A stretch of DNA of 64,000 bases from AC-32 sp963736055 (GTDB lineage: Bacteria > Actinomycetota > Thermoleophilia > Gaiellales > Gaiellaceae): positions 558,001 through 622,000 of the forward strand of contig CAVTNM010000009.1 in NCBI GenBank assembly GCA_963736055.1. The letters run 5' to 3'. Made by a program: the position numbers and the translations under genes. The first letter of the stretch is position 1, and every line of letters starts with the position of its first letter. Under the pieces are notes generated by a model. It was given only the letters and a program-made list of their open reading frames with translations. It made no database searches and was not told the DNA's origin. Below are positions 20,677 through 30,834 of the stretch, piece by piece.

Positions 20677-21479
20677 GGGCAGGCCTCGCGTGCGGAATGG
20701 TGAAATGCTCGAGGAAGCGGCGCGTGCGCGCCTCGCGCGGCGCGCCGAACAGGTCGGCCGGCGCTGCCCTGCTCGACGATCGCGCCTTCGTCCATGTAGA
20801 TCACGCGGTTGGCGACCTGGCGCGCGAACGACATCTCGTGGGTGACGATCACCGACGTCATGCCGGTCGGCGCCAGCAGCGCGGATCGCGTCGAGCACCT
20901 CGCGCACCAGCTCGGGGTCGAGCGCCGAGGTCGGCTCGTCGAACAGGATGATGGTCGGCTCCATCGCGATGGCGCGCGCGATCGCGACGCGCTGCTGCTG
21001 GCCGCCGGACAGCTCGGCCGGCCGCTTGTCGAGGTGGTCGGCGAGGAACACCTTGCGCAGATGCTCCGCGCGCGCGCTCGCGCGCCGCGCCCTTGGCCAG
21101 CCCGCGCACCTGGCGCAGCCCGATCGCCACGTTGTCGAGCGCGGTCAGGTGCGGAAACAGGTTGAAGCGCTGGAACACGAAGCCGATGCTGCGGCGCTGG
21201 ACGCGCCAGCTGGCGCTCGGAGGCATCCTTCCAGCCGCCGTCGGATCGGCGACGCGGCCGATCGGCTCGCCGTCGACGTCGACCGCGCCGGCGCTCGGCC
21301 GCTCGAGATGGTTGACGCAGCGCAGCAGCGTCGTCTTGCCCGAGCCCGAGGCGCCGATGACCACGACCGTCTCGCCCTTGCGCACCGTCGAGGTCGACAT
21401 CGCGCAGCACGGTCTTGTCGCCGAAGGTCTTGGACAGGCCTTCGACCCGCAGCGCGGGAGTTGCGGTTTCGGCCGTCAT
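20673..21479 (-). CDS. Amino acid ABC transporter ATP-binding protein
   Basis: ATPase of a polar-amino-acid-type ABC importer, about 265 residues. The Walker A is VVIGASGSGKTTLLRC, the Q-loop is in FVFQRFNLFPHLT, and the signature and Walker B are in LSGGQQQRVAIARAIAMEPT and ILFDEPTSALDP. Near the end lies IVTHEMSFARQVANRVIYMD. ATG 21479 overlaps the permease stop as ATGA. The C-terminus FLEHFTIPHAR is in a frame without a nearby stop. A one-base loss just before 20673 would join it to the TGA that overlaps the amidohydrolase start, and I use that end. Five or six other breaks resemble insertions. Confidence 0.88.
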   Translation of the reverse strand: MTAETATPALRVEGLSKTFGDKTVLRDVDLDGAQGRDGRGHRRLGLGQDDAAALRQPSRAAERRRGRRRRRADRPRRRSDGGWKDASERQLARPAPQHRLRVPALQPVSAPDRARQRGDRAAPGARAGQGRGARARARSICARCSSPTTSTSGRPSCPAASSSASRSRAPSRWSRPSSCSTSRPRRSTPSWCARCSTRSALLAPTGMTSVIVTHEMSFARQVANRVIYMDEGAIVEQGSAGRPVRRAARGAHAPLPRAFHHSAREACP

Positions 21480-22132
21480 AGCACCGGCATCCGCCGCTCG
21501 ATCCAGCGCGACAGGTAGGAGAGCGACTTGATCAGCGCGTAGTAGTAGAGCGCGAGCAGCAGGTAGATCTCGAACGGCACGAAGTGCACCGAGATGATCG
21601 CCTGTCCGGCCCGGGTCAGCTCGTAGACCGAGATCACCGACAGCAGCGAGGTGTTCTTGGTCATGCTGATCAGCTCGTTGGTGAGCGGCGGCACGCATCG
21701 GGCGCAGCGCCTGCGGCAGCAGGATGTAGGTGAGGATCTGCCAGCGGAACATGCCGATCGATTTCGCCGCCTCGGTCTGGCCGCGCTCGACGCTGCCGAC
21801 GCCGCCGCGCACGGTCTCGGCGATATAGGCGCTGGTGTTGAACGCGAGCGCGATGATGCCGGCCCAGATCTCGTCGAAGCGGATGCCGATGACCGGCAGC
21901 GCGAAGAACACCAGGAACACCTGGATCAGCAGCGGCGTGCCGCGCACGAAATCGACATAGGCCGCGATCGACCCAGCGCAGCGGCGCGCACGTGGCTCAG
22001 CGCCGCGAGGCCGAGCGTGAAGCCGATGATGCAGGCGAGCACGCCGGCCACGAGGCTGATCTGCAGGGTGACGACGGTCCCGCGCGCGAGCAGCGGGATC
22101 GCGGTCTGCACGATGTTCCAGTCGATCGACAT
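21476..22132 (-). CDS. Amino acid ABC transporter permease
   Basis: Inner-membrane permease of the polar-amino-acid type, about 218 residues. It begins SIDWNIVQTAIPLLARG and has at least five hydrophobic segments, including LVAGVLACIIGFTLGLAAL. The central EAA-like loop is seen in ERGQTEAAKSIGMFRWQ, and it ends YLSRWIERRMPVL. ATG 22132 has GGAG seven bases upstream. The TGA 21476-21478 overlaps the ATPase start. Breaks near 21975 and 21695 divide it into three frames. It partners the adjacent ATPase and the substrate-binding protein encoded 78 bases upstream. Confidence 0.88.
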
Positions 22133-22209
22133 CGAGGCGCTCCAAGGCGTCAGCCTCGGCGCGGGCGCATGCCCGCGCGGGCGAGCACCGCTCGAGAGTA
22201 ACTCCGCGG

Positions 22210-23062
22210 TCAGCTGAAGCTCGGGATCTTGTCGGCAAGATTCATCCGGAAGCCGAACCACTTGTCCTGCAGGGCGCCGAGTCTCGCCATTGCCTCTTCA
22301 TCGCGGTGATGCGGCCGTTCATGAAGTCGGCGAGCTCGGTGTCCTCCTTGCGGAAGGCGTAGCCGTGCCAGTTGTTGCCGCCGACATTCTGCACCATGGC
22401 GTAGGCGCCGGGCCTGTCGCGCAGCACGACGCTCAGCGTCGGCACGGTGTTGAGCACGCCGTCGACGCTGCCCTGCGCCAGCGCCAGATAGGCGGCCGGA
22501 TGGTCGTCGTAGGTCTTCACGTCCTTGAAGCCGGCGCCGCGCTCGGTCTTGAGCTGCGCCTCGAGCCTGTTCTTCAGCGTCTCGCCGGGCGAGCCGAGCT
22601 TGATGCCGAGCACCTTGCCCGACATGTCGGCGATGGTCTTGATCTTGTCCTTGTCGGCCGCGCGGATGAGCAGCGCCTGCGAGGCGTCCGCGTAGGGAAT
22701 GCTGAACAGCACGCGCTCGAGCCGCTCCTTGGTGTAGCTCATGGTCGGCACCATGTCGAAGCGGCCCGGCATAGAGCGCCGGGATCACGCCCGACCATTG
22801 GGTGTCGATGAACTGCGGCTTGACGCCGATCGGCTCGAACATGCGGGTGGCGAAATCGACGTCGAAGCCGACGATCTTGCCGGTAGTTGTCGCGGTAGGT
22901 GAACGGCACGTAGGCGGCCTCGCAGCCGACCCGGATCTCGCCGGCCTTCTTGAGCGCCTCGAGCGTCCCGGCGCGGCGAACGCGCGGCGGCTGCCGGTCA
23001 TCACCAGGCCCGGCGCCGAGCGAGCCGAGCACCGTTCGCCTCGAAAGCTGCAGCTTGGTCAT
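22210..23062 (-). CDS. Amino acid ABC transporter substrate-binding protein
   Basis: Periplasmic binding protein of SBP family 3, about 280 residues. The N-terminus, LQLSRRTVLGSLGAG, has a twin-arginine-like export signal. The mature domain shows LKKAGEIRVGCEAAYVPF, VGFDVDFATRMFEPIGV, and FDMVPTMSYTKERLERVLFS followed by IPYADASQ, a typical family block. ATG 23062 has GGAGGAG six bases upstream, a strong ribosome-binding site that fixes the start. Breaks occur near 23010, 22885, 22770 and 22288. It heads the set SBP-permease-ATPase-amidohydrolase-patatin. Ligand unknown; amino acid or a related nitrogen compound. Confidence 0.88.
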
Positions 23063-23106
23063 ATGGTCTCCTCCGGTTGCAGGTTCATCACGGTGAAGTC
23101 GGCATG

Positions 23107-24186
23107 TCAATCATCGGCAACGACCCTGCATCGATCGGGCGAGATGCCGAGCTCGACCCGGGCGCCCGCGCCGGGGAACGGCCGCATCGTCGGAGCGGAG
23201 CGGAATGCGGATCACGCGGCCGCCGGTCGAGCCGGCAGGATACGATGAACTCGGCACCGAAGAATTCGACATCGATCACGGTCGCGGGAATCCGGATGAC
23301 GTCGTCGGCGCGCGGCGGCAGGTGAATGTGCTCGGGGCGAATCGAGAGCCCATGCGGGCCGCCCGTGCTCGCCCGGGCGTTCGACGGGAAACACCAGGCC
23401 GTCGTCGGTGACGAACTCCGCGCTGCCGCATGCGCGTGGCCGCAGGGACCCCGAAAACCAGATCGACTGGCCGATGAACTCGGCGACGAAGCGGGTCGCC
23501 GGCTGCTCGTAGATTTCGCGCGCGGTCCCGACCTGGACGATGCGGCCCTTGTTCATCAGCGCGATGCGGTCGGCGAGCGCCGATCGCTTCGCTCTGGTCG
23601 TGGGTGACGATCAGCGTCGTCGTGCCCACCGCGCGCAGGATGTCGCGCAGCTCGATCGCGCAGCGCCTCGCGCAGCTTGGCGTCGAGATTCGACAGGGGC
23701 TCGTCGAGCAGCAGCAGCTTGGGCGAGATCGCAAGCGCGCGCGCCAGCGCGACGCGCTGCTGCTGCCCGCCGCTGAGCGCCGGCGGGCGCCGCTCGTCGA
23801 GGCCTTCGAGGCGGGTGAGGCGCAGCAGCTCGTCGCGCGCCGCGATCCTGCTCGGCCTTCGGCACGCCGCGCTGCTTCATGCCGTAGTCGATGTTGGCGG
23901 CGACGGTCAGGTGCGGAAACAGCGCATAGTCCTGGAACACCAGCCCGATGTCGCGGCGGTACGGCGGCAGCCTGGCGACGTCGGCGCCGCCGATCGCGAT
24001 CGTGCCGGCGTCGAGCGTCTCGAAGCCGGCGATCATGCGCAGCGTGGTGGTCTTGCCGCATCCGGACGGGCCCGAGCAGCGCGACGATCTCGCCGTCGCG
24101 CGACCGTCAAGCGACGCGCCGTCGACGGCCGCGTGGTCGCCGAAGCGCTTCATCACATTGACGCAGATCGAGGCCAGGTGCGTCAT
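23107..24186 (-). CDS. ABC transporter ATP-binding protein, polyamine (PotA) type
   Basis: ATPase with a C-terminal TOBE domain, about 355 residues, as in spermidine/putrescine and ferric-type importers. The Walker A region is GPSGCGKTTTLRMIAGFETL and the Q-loop FQDYALFPHLTVAANI. The D-loop/H-loop area is read across frames (TLIVTHDQSEA). The C-terminal part includes GRIVQVGTAREIYEQPATRF and the TOBE end VELGISPDRCRVVADD before TGA 23107-23109. ATG 24186 overlaps the permease stop as ATGA. About eight single-base breaks occur. It is last of the four-gene importer operon and lies 44 bases before the amino-acid SBP. Confidence 0.86.
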
Positions 24187-25030
24187 CCGCGATAAAGTCC
24201 CTTGGCCGACCACGCGGTCGAGCCCGACGGTGCGGTCGAGGAAGAACACGATCAGGATCGTGACCGCGGCGAACACGGTCGAGACCGCCGCGACCGTGAG
24301 ATTGAGATTGGCGCGCATCTCGGCGACCAGCGCGATCGGCAGCGTCTGGGTGAAGGCGTCCGACAGGAACAGGCTGACCGCGACCTCGTCGAAGCTCAGC
24401 ACGAAGGCCATCAGGCCGCCGGCGATCACGCCGGTGCGCGCGAGCGGCAGCGTCACGTCGAGGAAGGCGCGCCACGGCGGCGCGCCGAGCGAGATCGCCG
24501 CCTCGACCAGGCTGCGCCTGATGCCGACGAGGCTCGCCAGCGTCGCCCGCACGGTGAACGGGATGGTGATGACCACGTGCCCCATGATCAGCCGCGTGAA
24601 CGGATCGAACATCTGGATCGCGGAGGCGAAGCCGAGGATGGAGAAGCCGATCACCACCGTCGGCACGAATTTCGGCGACAGGAACAGCGTCTCGACGGTG
24701 TCGCGGCCGCGGCCAGCGGCCTGCCGACAGCGCATAGGCGGCGCCGGCGCCGGCCACGGTCGAGATCAGGGTCGAGAGCGCCGCGAGCTTCAGGCTGATC
24801 GATCAGGCCGTCGAGATAGGCCGGATTGTCGAGGAAGCTGCGGTACCAGCGCAGCGAGAATCGCGTCGGCGGGAACGCGCCGAGGAACGCGCGGTCGTCG
24901 AACGACAGGAAGACCGACGACGACGATCGGCAGCACGAGAAACAGGACCGCGACCGCGATCAGCAGGCGGAACAGCGATGCCGGCGGCCCGGTCGAGGGC
25001 AGTGCGCAAGCAGGGCGGCGCGCGCATCAT
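24183..25030 (-). CDS. ABC transporter permease, polyamine (PotC) type
   Basis: Second inner-membrane permease of the polyamine-type importer, about 280 residues. N-terminal RFSLRWYRSFLDNPAYLDG is characteristic of PotC-like proteins. Later segments are KFVPTVVIGFSILGFASA and VRATLASLVGIRRSLVEAA, then the EAA loop SLGAPPWRAFLDVTLPLAR and GLMAFVLSFDEVAVSLFLS. It ends with VVGQGLYRG if one base is removed near 24195, giving TGA overlapping the ATPase ATG. ATG 25030 overlaps the upstream permease stop. Breaks also lie near 24935, 24800 and 24720. Confidence 0.86.
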
Positions 25031-25900
25031 GGCCGCGCCTCCGTCGGCGCGAGCCGGCGCACCAGCGCCGTCATGGCGTAGACCACGAGCGCCGGCGAGC
25101 GATGAACATGATGATGCCGATCGCCGCGCCGCTCGGATAGTTCGCGACGTCGGAGAAGCGCACGTACATCAGGTTGGTGGTGAACAGCACGACGCCGCGT
25201 CCGAGGATCAGCGGCACGACGAAATTGCTGATGCACATCGCGAACGCGATCATGAAGGCGGACAGCAGGCCCGGGCAGCGCGAGCGGCAGCGTCACGGTG
25301 CAGCGCGACGCGCCAGCGCGGCGCGCCGAGCGAGGCGGCGGCCTCCTCCAGCCGCGGGCTGATGTTCTGGAACGTGCCGATCAGGATCATCGCCGCCATC
25401 GGCAGTGACGAAATGCAGCAGGCCGATCGGCGACCTGGATCGCCGCGTAGCCGGCGCTGCGCGCCGGAATGCCGATCAGCGTGCCGAAGAAGGCGAGCGG
25501 GCCGGTCGAGCCCCAGGTCATCTGGATGGCGTAGAGCCGCGCCACCAGGCTCATGAACAGCAGCCCGATCAGCAGCCCGAAGATCGCGACGCGCACCAGC
25601 GCGTCGCGGCGTGCGCGCCGCCAGCCATGCGAGCGGCGTCGCCAGCAGCGAGCGCGATCGCGCTGACGATGAAGCCGATGCGGAACGTGTCGCAGAAATA
25701 GAACGCGTAGGCCGGCTCGATCAGCTCGGTGTAGTTGCGCAGCGTCCAGCCCGCGCCCGAGCCGACGCGGCCCGGCGACGAACGGCCGGAAGCTCTCGAC
25801 CGCCATGAGCGCGATCGGAGCGACCAGGAGGCCGAGCAGCAGCACGCTGCCGGGCGCCAGCAGCGCCGCACTGGAAGGCCGAGATGCGCGCCCGTCGCAT
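25027..25900 (-). CDS. ABC transporter permease, polyamine (PotB) type
   Basis: First permease of the importer, about 288 residues after correction. The N-terminal hydrophobic stretch LLAPGSVLLLGLLVAPIALM leads to WTLRNYTELIEPAYAFYFC and FRIGFIVSAIALAA. The EAA-type loop is in SPRLEEAAASLGAPRWRVAL, and the C-terminal part has NFVVPLILGRGVVLFTTNLM. ATG 25900 is chosen as the first start after the SBP stop, 19 bases away. TGA 25027-25029 overlaps the next permease's ATG. At least seven single-base breaks cross the gene. It pairs with the PotC-type permease and the PotA-type ATPase. Confidence 0.84.
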
Positions 25901-25919
25901 CGTGGCGCAGACCGTCCGC

Positions 25920-27023
25920 TCAGGCGCGGCGGATCAGCGGCGCGATCTCCTGCTCCCACCGCTTGGCCCAGGCGTCGACCTGGCTCGCCATGAATTCGAA
26001 GTCGGCGATGTAGGCGTACTGCGCGAGCTCGTCGGGCTTGTAGAACACGTCGGCGATGTCCGGATTGGCCTTCGCCTTCGGGTTGGTCGGCCCCTCGCCG
26101 AGCGGCCAGTTGTACTGCTCGTTGATCTCCGGCGTCGCGAAATGGTTGGCCAGCCGCTTGGCCGCGGCGACCTTCTTCGGGTCGCTCTGCTTGATCACCG
26201 CGAAGCCTTCGTTGAACAGGAAGCCCTTGTTGTCCTTGATCTTCGACATGATCGGACGGGGAACTGCTTGCGCACCTGCGTCCACGCGCCGATGTTGAAG
26301 AACGCGACCGAAGTCTCGCCCGAGCTCATGGCGTTGATGAACTCGGAATTGTTGTTGATGACGCGGCCGATCTGGCCGCGCTCGGCGAGCTCCTTGAGGA
26401 ACTGCCAGCCGGGCTCGATGTTGCGCTCGTTGCCGCCGCGCTGCATGGCCAGCGTCAGCATCAGCAGGCCGGTGAGGTTGACCGGGAACGGCACGCACAG
26501 CTTGCCCTTGAAGCGCGGCTCGAGCAGCTGCTCGATCGACTCGATCGGCTTGTCGACCAGGTCGGTGCGATAGCCCCAGAACGCGCCGGCGGTGGAGAGC
26601 GGCACGCTCATCAGCTCGCCCTTGGCGTTCTTCTGGAAGAACACCGGCGGGATGTCGCTCAGCGCCGGCATCTCGTCGAGCGTGACCGGCTCGACCCAGT
26701 CCTCCTTGATCATGGCGCGGAACACCGGATCCCAGCCGGAGATCAGGTTGTAGCTCGACGCGCGGCCAGGCCGGCTTGATCTTGGCGACGATCGCCATGG
26801 CGCCGCCGGCATGCAGCTCCCAGGCGACCTTGTCGCCGGTCTTGGCCACATAGGCGTCGACGATCTTGCGCGAGACCTCGATCCAGGCCGCGCCCCACAT
26901 GACAACGAGCAGTTGCTCGCCCTGTTGGGCCAGGGCGCCCGGCGCGGCGGCGAGCCCCAGGCTCGAGCCGAGCCCGGCGGCTGCCGAAATCTTCAGCAGA
27001 TCGCGACGCGAAAACTCGTTCAT
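25920..27023 (-). CDS. ABC transporter substrate-binding protein, family 1 (polyamine/iron type)
   Basis: Periplasmic extracellular solute-binding protein, about 366 residues. The twin-arginine motif SRRDLLKISAAAGLGSSLG is followed by a cleavable signal ending ALAQQ. Mature landmarks are VDAYVAKTGDKVAWELHAGG, LLEPRFKGKLCVPFPVNLTG, MSSGETSVAFFNIGAW and a C-terminal WPLGEGPTNPKA. These fit SBPs for spermidine/putrescine or ferric complexes; which one is not clear. ATG 27023 follows a GGGGATGGA stretch. Breaks near 26770 and 26265. It is the first gene of a minus-strand series that continues with short gaps to the patatin gene. Confidence 0.86.
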   Translation of the reverse strand: MNEFSRRDLLKISAAAGLGSSLGLAAAPGALAQQGEQLLVVMWGAAWIEVSRKIVDAYVAKTGDKVAWELHAGGAMAIVAKIKPAWPRVELQPDLRLGSGVPRHDQGGLGRAGHARRDAGAERHPAGVLPEERQGRADERAALHRRRVLGLSHRPGRQADRVDRAAARAALQGQAVRAVPGQPHRPADADAGHAARRQRAQHRARLAVPQGARRARPDRPRHQQQFRVHQRHELGRDFGRVLQHRRVDAGAQAVPRPIMSKIKDNKGFLFNEGFAVIKQSDPKKVAAAKRLANHFATPEINEQYNWPLGEGPTNPKAKANPDIADVFYKPDELAQYAYIADFEFMASQVDAWAKRWEQEIAPLIRRA

Positions 27024-27066
27024 CGGTCCATCCCCTTCGACCATTGCGATCCCGGCGTCGGGCGCG

Positions 27067-27095
27067 ATGCTAGAACTTTCCCCGACGGACCACAA
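27067..27095 (-). promoter_or_regulatory. Candidate sigma-70 promoter for the ABC importer operon
   Basis: On the minus strand, TTGTGG (27090-27095) and TAGCAT (27067-27072) are separated by 17 bases. They lie 44 bases upstream of the ATG at 27023, in the divergent gap between the importer operon and the GAF-domain gene. The match is only moderate and the assignment is by eye. Confidence 0.32.
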
Positions 27096-27249
27096 ATCCC
27101 TTGTAAAAAATCTTTCCTGAGGATCAACATCCGGGATGCCGCCGGGGCCGTGCCGTCGCGCTTGCCGGCACCACGGGAGGCACCCGCGCCCGGTTTGGTC
27201 GAGAGCCGCGGGGACGACTAACTCGAGGTTGAACGAAGAGGCACGCCGC

Positions 27250-27708
27250 GTGACCGACAAGACCGCCGTTTCCCTGCGCCAGGCGTTCGACGCGATCCTC
27301 GGCGAGCTGCGCGCCGCCACCGACGCGAGCCGCACCACGCTGCGCCTCGACGATCCAGCCTACGGCTTCCATGTCGACGACGTGGCCGGGGAGGCGGTGG
27401 CCCCGGGCCAGCCTTCGCTGCGCGGCCAGACCTCGATCGATCAGCGTGCCGCCGCGACCGCGCAGTGGATCGAGACGAACCGTCGTCTGCTGGTGCAGGA
27501 CGATCTCGCGCACGGCGACCCGCGTCCGCCGGAGGCGCTCATCCGCCTCTATGGCGTGCGCGCCCAGATGCTGGCGCCGCTCGAGCGCGAGGGCCGCCTC
27601 GACGGCTGGATCTCGGTGCACGAGGCGCGCGGCCCGCGGCAGTGGTCGGAGCAGGACCAGGCGGCGGCGCTCGACGCCGTGGCACGGGTGCGACGCGCGC
27701 TCGCGTGA
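27250..27708 (+). CDS. GAF domain-containing protein
   Basis: A 152-residue protein made almost entirely of one GAF-like domain. It opens AVSLRQAFDAILGELRAATD, continues with ASRTTLRL, then YGVRAQMLAPLEREGRLDGW and WSEQDQAAALDAVARVRRAL. GTG 27250 is selected: it has AAGAGG nine bases upstream, and the family N-terminus starts there. The frame is intact. It precedes the SDR dehydrogenase by 20 bases and is divergent from the polyamine-type importer. Small GAF proteins of this sort often sit beside importers and hydrolases in Rhizobiales; its ligand and role are unknown. Confidence 0.8.
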   Translation: MTDKTAVSLRQAFDAILGELRAATDASRTTLRLDDPAYGFHVDDVAGEAVAPGQPSLRGQTSIDQRAAATAQWIETNRRLLVQDDLAHGDPRPPEALIRLYGVRAQMLAPLEREGRLDGWISVHEARGPRQWSEQDQAAALDAVARVRRALA

Positions 27709-27728
27709 GAACAGGACGGGAGTAGCCG

Positions 27729-28493
27729 ATGCGGCTTGCGGGCAAGACGGCGATCGTCACCGGAGCGGGGCAGGGGCTCGGCGAAGGCATGGCGCTGCGC
27801 TTCGCCCAGGAGGGCGCGCGCATCGTCGTGGTCGACAAGAATCCGGAGACGGCGCCGGCGGTGGCGAGGCGGATCGAAGCGGCCGGCGGCAAGGCGATCT
27901 CCATCGTCGCCGACCTCTATCAGGTCGCCAACATCGACCGGATGGTCGCAACGGCGCTCGACGCCTTCGGCCGCATCGACATCCTGGTCGCCAGCGCCGG
28001 CATCTTCGAGGTGGCGAGCATCGAGGATACGACCGAGGATATCTGGGACCGCCATCTCGACCTCAACCTGCGCTCCACGTTCTTCTGCGTGCGGGCGGTG
28101 ACGCCGGCGATGAAGCAGCAGAAATACGGGCGCATCATCACCATGAGCTCGATCGCCGGCCTCGGCGGCTTCCTCGATTGTCCGGCCTATTGCGCCTCGA
28201 AGGGCGGGGTCGTGAACCTCACCAAGGCACTCGCCTGCGAGCTCGCTCCACACGGCATCACGGTGAACGCGCTCGCGCCCGGCCCGTTCGAGACGCCGAT
28301 CAACGATCCGTTCGAGTGGCGCAACCCCGCGGGCGACGCGCATCGCCGCTGGCTCGCCGAGCGCACGCCGAGCAGGGTCTCGTTCTTCAAGGTCGAGGAC
28401 CTCACCGGCACCGCCCTCTACCTCGCCTCCGACGACTGCGCCGCCGTCACCGGCGTCGTCATCCCGGTCGACGGCGGCTGGTGCGCGTGGTGA
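27729..28493 (+). CDS. SDR family NAD(P)-dependent oxidoreductase
   Basis: Classical short-chain dehydrogenase of 254 residues. The nucleotide-binding motif is AIVTGAGQGLGEGMALRF, NAG-type motif VASAGIFEVAS, catalytic Ser in IITMSSIAGLGG, and YCASK as the catalytic Tyr-Lys. The end is SDDCAAVTGVVIPVDGGW. An acidic Asp after the second strand (VVVDKNPE) suggests NAD preference. ATG 27729 has an AGTAG-containing, GGGAG-like ribosome-binding site (GGACGGGAGTAGCCG). The frame is intact. Probably co-transcribed with the GAF gene. The oxidised alcohol is unknown. Confidence 0.9.
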   Translation: MRLAGKTAIVTGAGQGLGEGMALRFAQEGARIVVVDKNPETAPAVARRIEAAGGKAISIVADLYQVANIDRMVATALDAFGRIDILVASAGIFEVASIEDTTEDIWDRHLDLNLRSTFFCVRAVTPAMKQQKYGRIITMSSIAGLGGFLDCPAYCASKGGVVNLTKALACELAPHGITVNALAPGPFETPINDPFEWRNPAGDAHRRWLAERTPSRVSFFKVEDLTGTALYLASDDCAAVTGVVIPVDGGWCAW

Positions 28494-28804
28494 AGGACCC
28501 GGATGACAGTCATGGCCGGCGAAGCGCGCTGATCTGACCGGAACGGACGCTTGTCCGGCGGGTCCGGTGACGGCCATTCCCGGCGAGCGGTCCCGGCCGG
28601 ACTTGAGAGCAGGCGCCTGGGCGCTCACCGCGCAGGCATGCCCGTGGCTTACCGGCAATCCCGCCGTCTGCTATCGTCCATCCCGTTCCAGGGCGCGCGT
28701 CTAGGGGAATGGCGGTTGAAGTGCAAGACTGCGATCGGCGCGACGCCGGGCGCGTCGATCGAGCACACGAGAACTCGCGCAGTCTGCGCGACCGGGGGAG
28801 GACA
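28494..28804. other. Intergenic region with no clear gene
   Basis: About 310 GC-rich bases between the SDR gene and the preferred TTG start of the TRAP permease. An in-frame ATG at 28709 would extend the permease by 32 residues of low-complexity, unconvincing sequence. No RNA gene, repeat or clear promoter was recognised. Confidence 0.5.
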
Positions 28805-30834
28805 TTGACGGGGCCGACGGCGATCGAGCCGAGCGCGGAAGCGCATCGCCATATCGGCGAAGCTGCACCCGCGCTCATGGTCGAGGAAACCGGCGGCCGG
28901 GAGCTCACCGGCATCGCGCGCATCATATTGGCGCTCGCCGCGATCGTCGCGACGTTCCTCGCGCTCAATCAGCTCCTGAACCTGCGGCTCTTCGTCGGCG
29001 TCGTCTTCATCGAGAACCGCTATCTGTTCCTGCTCGCGGCGACGCTTCTTCCGCTGGTGTTCCTCGCCTTTCCCGGCCGCAAGGGCGGCGCCGGGTCGGT
29101 GCCCGTCCATGACTGGGTGCTGGCGGCGATCAGCGCCGGTCTCCTGATCTGGTTTGCCTTCCAGGCGGAGCGGGTTCTCTCCGAAGGCTGGGAGTACAGC
29201 GCGCCGCTGCGCGCGAAGATTCCCGCGGCACTGCTCTGGCTCATCATTCTCGAAGCGCTGCGGCGCACCAGCGGGTGGCCGATGACGATCATCGTCGGCG
29301 TGTTCTCGCTCTATCCGGTGGTCGCCGAGGCGATACCCAACCCGCTCAAGGGCAAGTCGCAAACGATCGACGACACCCTGGCCTATCATATCCTCAGCGC
29401 CGAATCCGCTTTCGGCATCCCGATGCGGGCCTTTGCCGAGATCGTGGTCGGCTTCATCGTGTTCGGGCGTCGCACTCAACTACACGGGCGGCGGACGGTT
29501 CTTCAACGATCTCGCGTTCGCGCTGGTCGGCCGGGTGCGCGGCGGGGCGGCGCAGGTCGGCATCATCTCAAGCGCGCTGCAGGGCTCGATCAGCGGCAGC
29601 GTGATCTCCAACGTGATCAGCTCGGGCGTGGTGACGATCCCGGCGATGAAGCGCACCGGCTTCCGCGCCGACTATGCGGGCGCGGTGGAGGCGGTGGCGT
29701 CGACCGGCGCGGTGCTGATGCCGCCGGTGATGGGCTCGACCGCGTTCGTCATGGCGTCGTTCCTCGGCAAGTCCTATGGCGAGATCGCGCTCGCCGCGGC
29801 GGTACCCGCGCTCCTGTTCTATATCGCGCTCGTCGTGCAGGTCGACGCCTACTCGGCCCGGCTCGGTCTTAAGGGATTGCGCCGGGAGGAATTGCCGCGG
29901 CTCGGCGCGGTGATGAAGGAAGGCTGGTTCTACATCCCGGTGTTCGCGCTCCTGGTGTTCCTTCTCGTCTCGCTTCAGGAGGAAGCGCTCGCACCGTTCT
30001 ATGCGACCGCGCTCCTGATCGCGATCAACCAGGCGCTGCCGCAACACCGGATGAGTCTCGATGCAGCTGGTCGAGTTCGCGGCCGCGGTGGCGCGGGGGC
30101 TGGCGGAGCTGACGGCAATCCTGATGGCGATCGGATTCATCATCGGCGCGCTTTCGGTCACCGGGCTCGCCGGTACGCTCGCCAATGACCTGGTCTACAT
30201 CGCCGGCGGCGCGCCGCTCGTGCTCCTCGTCATGGGGGCCGTCACCAGCTTCATCTTCGGCATGGGGATGACGGTGACGGCCTGCTACATCTTCCTCGCC
30301 ATCGTGCTGGCGCCGCCTTTGGTCAAGGCCGGGCTGGACCCGCTCGCGGTGCATCTCTTCATCATGTATTGGGGCATGGTCTCGTTCATCACGCCGCCAG
30401 TGGCGCTCGCCACCTTCGCCGCGGCACCGCTCGCCGGCGTGTCGGCGATGCGTATCGGGCTGCAATCGATCCGGCTCGGGACCGCGATCTATCTCGTGCC
30501 GTTCTGTTTCGTGCTGAACCCGGCGCTTCTGTTCAAGGGCGATTCCGCCATCGTCGTGACGTCCATCGCGGCCGCATTCCTGGGCGTGATCGTGGCTGCC
30601 GCCGCCCTGCAGGGTTACGTGGCCGGTCTCGGCCGTATCCCCAATCATCCGGGCGGTCTGATCGCGCGCATCGCCCTGATCGCGGGCGGGTTCCTGCTCG
30701 CGGCACCCGTACCGCGCCTCACCGGCCTTCCTTTCACGATCAATCTCTTCATCGGGGCCGGGCTTGCGGTGTTCGGACTGTTGCTGCTGCTCGCGCTGGG
30801 CAGTAGGTTGAGACCAGGGAGGAGCGTTTCATGA
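28805..30834 (+). CDS. TRAP transporter fused permease (DctQ-DctM, TAXI type)
   Basis: Large membrane protein of about 675 residues. It fuses the small 4-TM subunit (roughly the first 200 residues, with WEYSAPLRAKIPAALLWLI) to the large 12-TM subunit. The M-domain signature runs through GVALNYTGGGRFFNDLAFAL, SALQGSISGSVISNVISSG, VEAVASTGAVLMPPVMGSTA and VSFITPPVALATFAAAPLAG. TTG 28805 is preferred because GGGGGAGGA lies just upstream; ATG 28709 and ATG 28877 are alternatives. Breaks near 29470 and 30058 equal one extra base each. The stop overlaps the ATG of the TAXI binding protein (ATGA). Predicted sodium- or proton-driven importer of a carboxylate-like solute. Confidence 0.9.
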
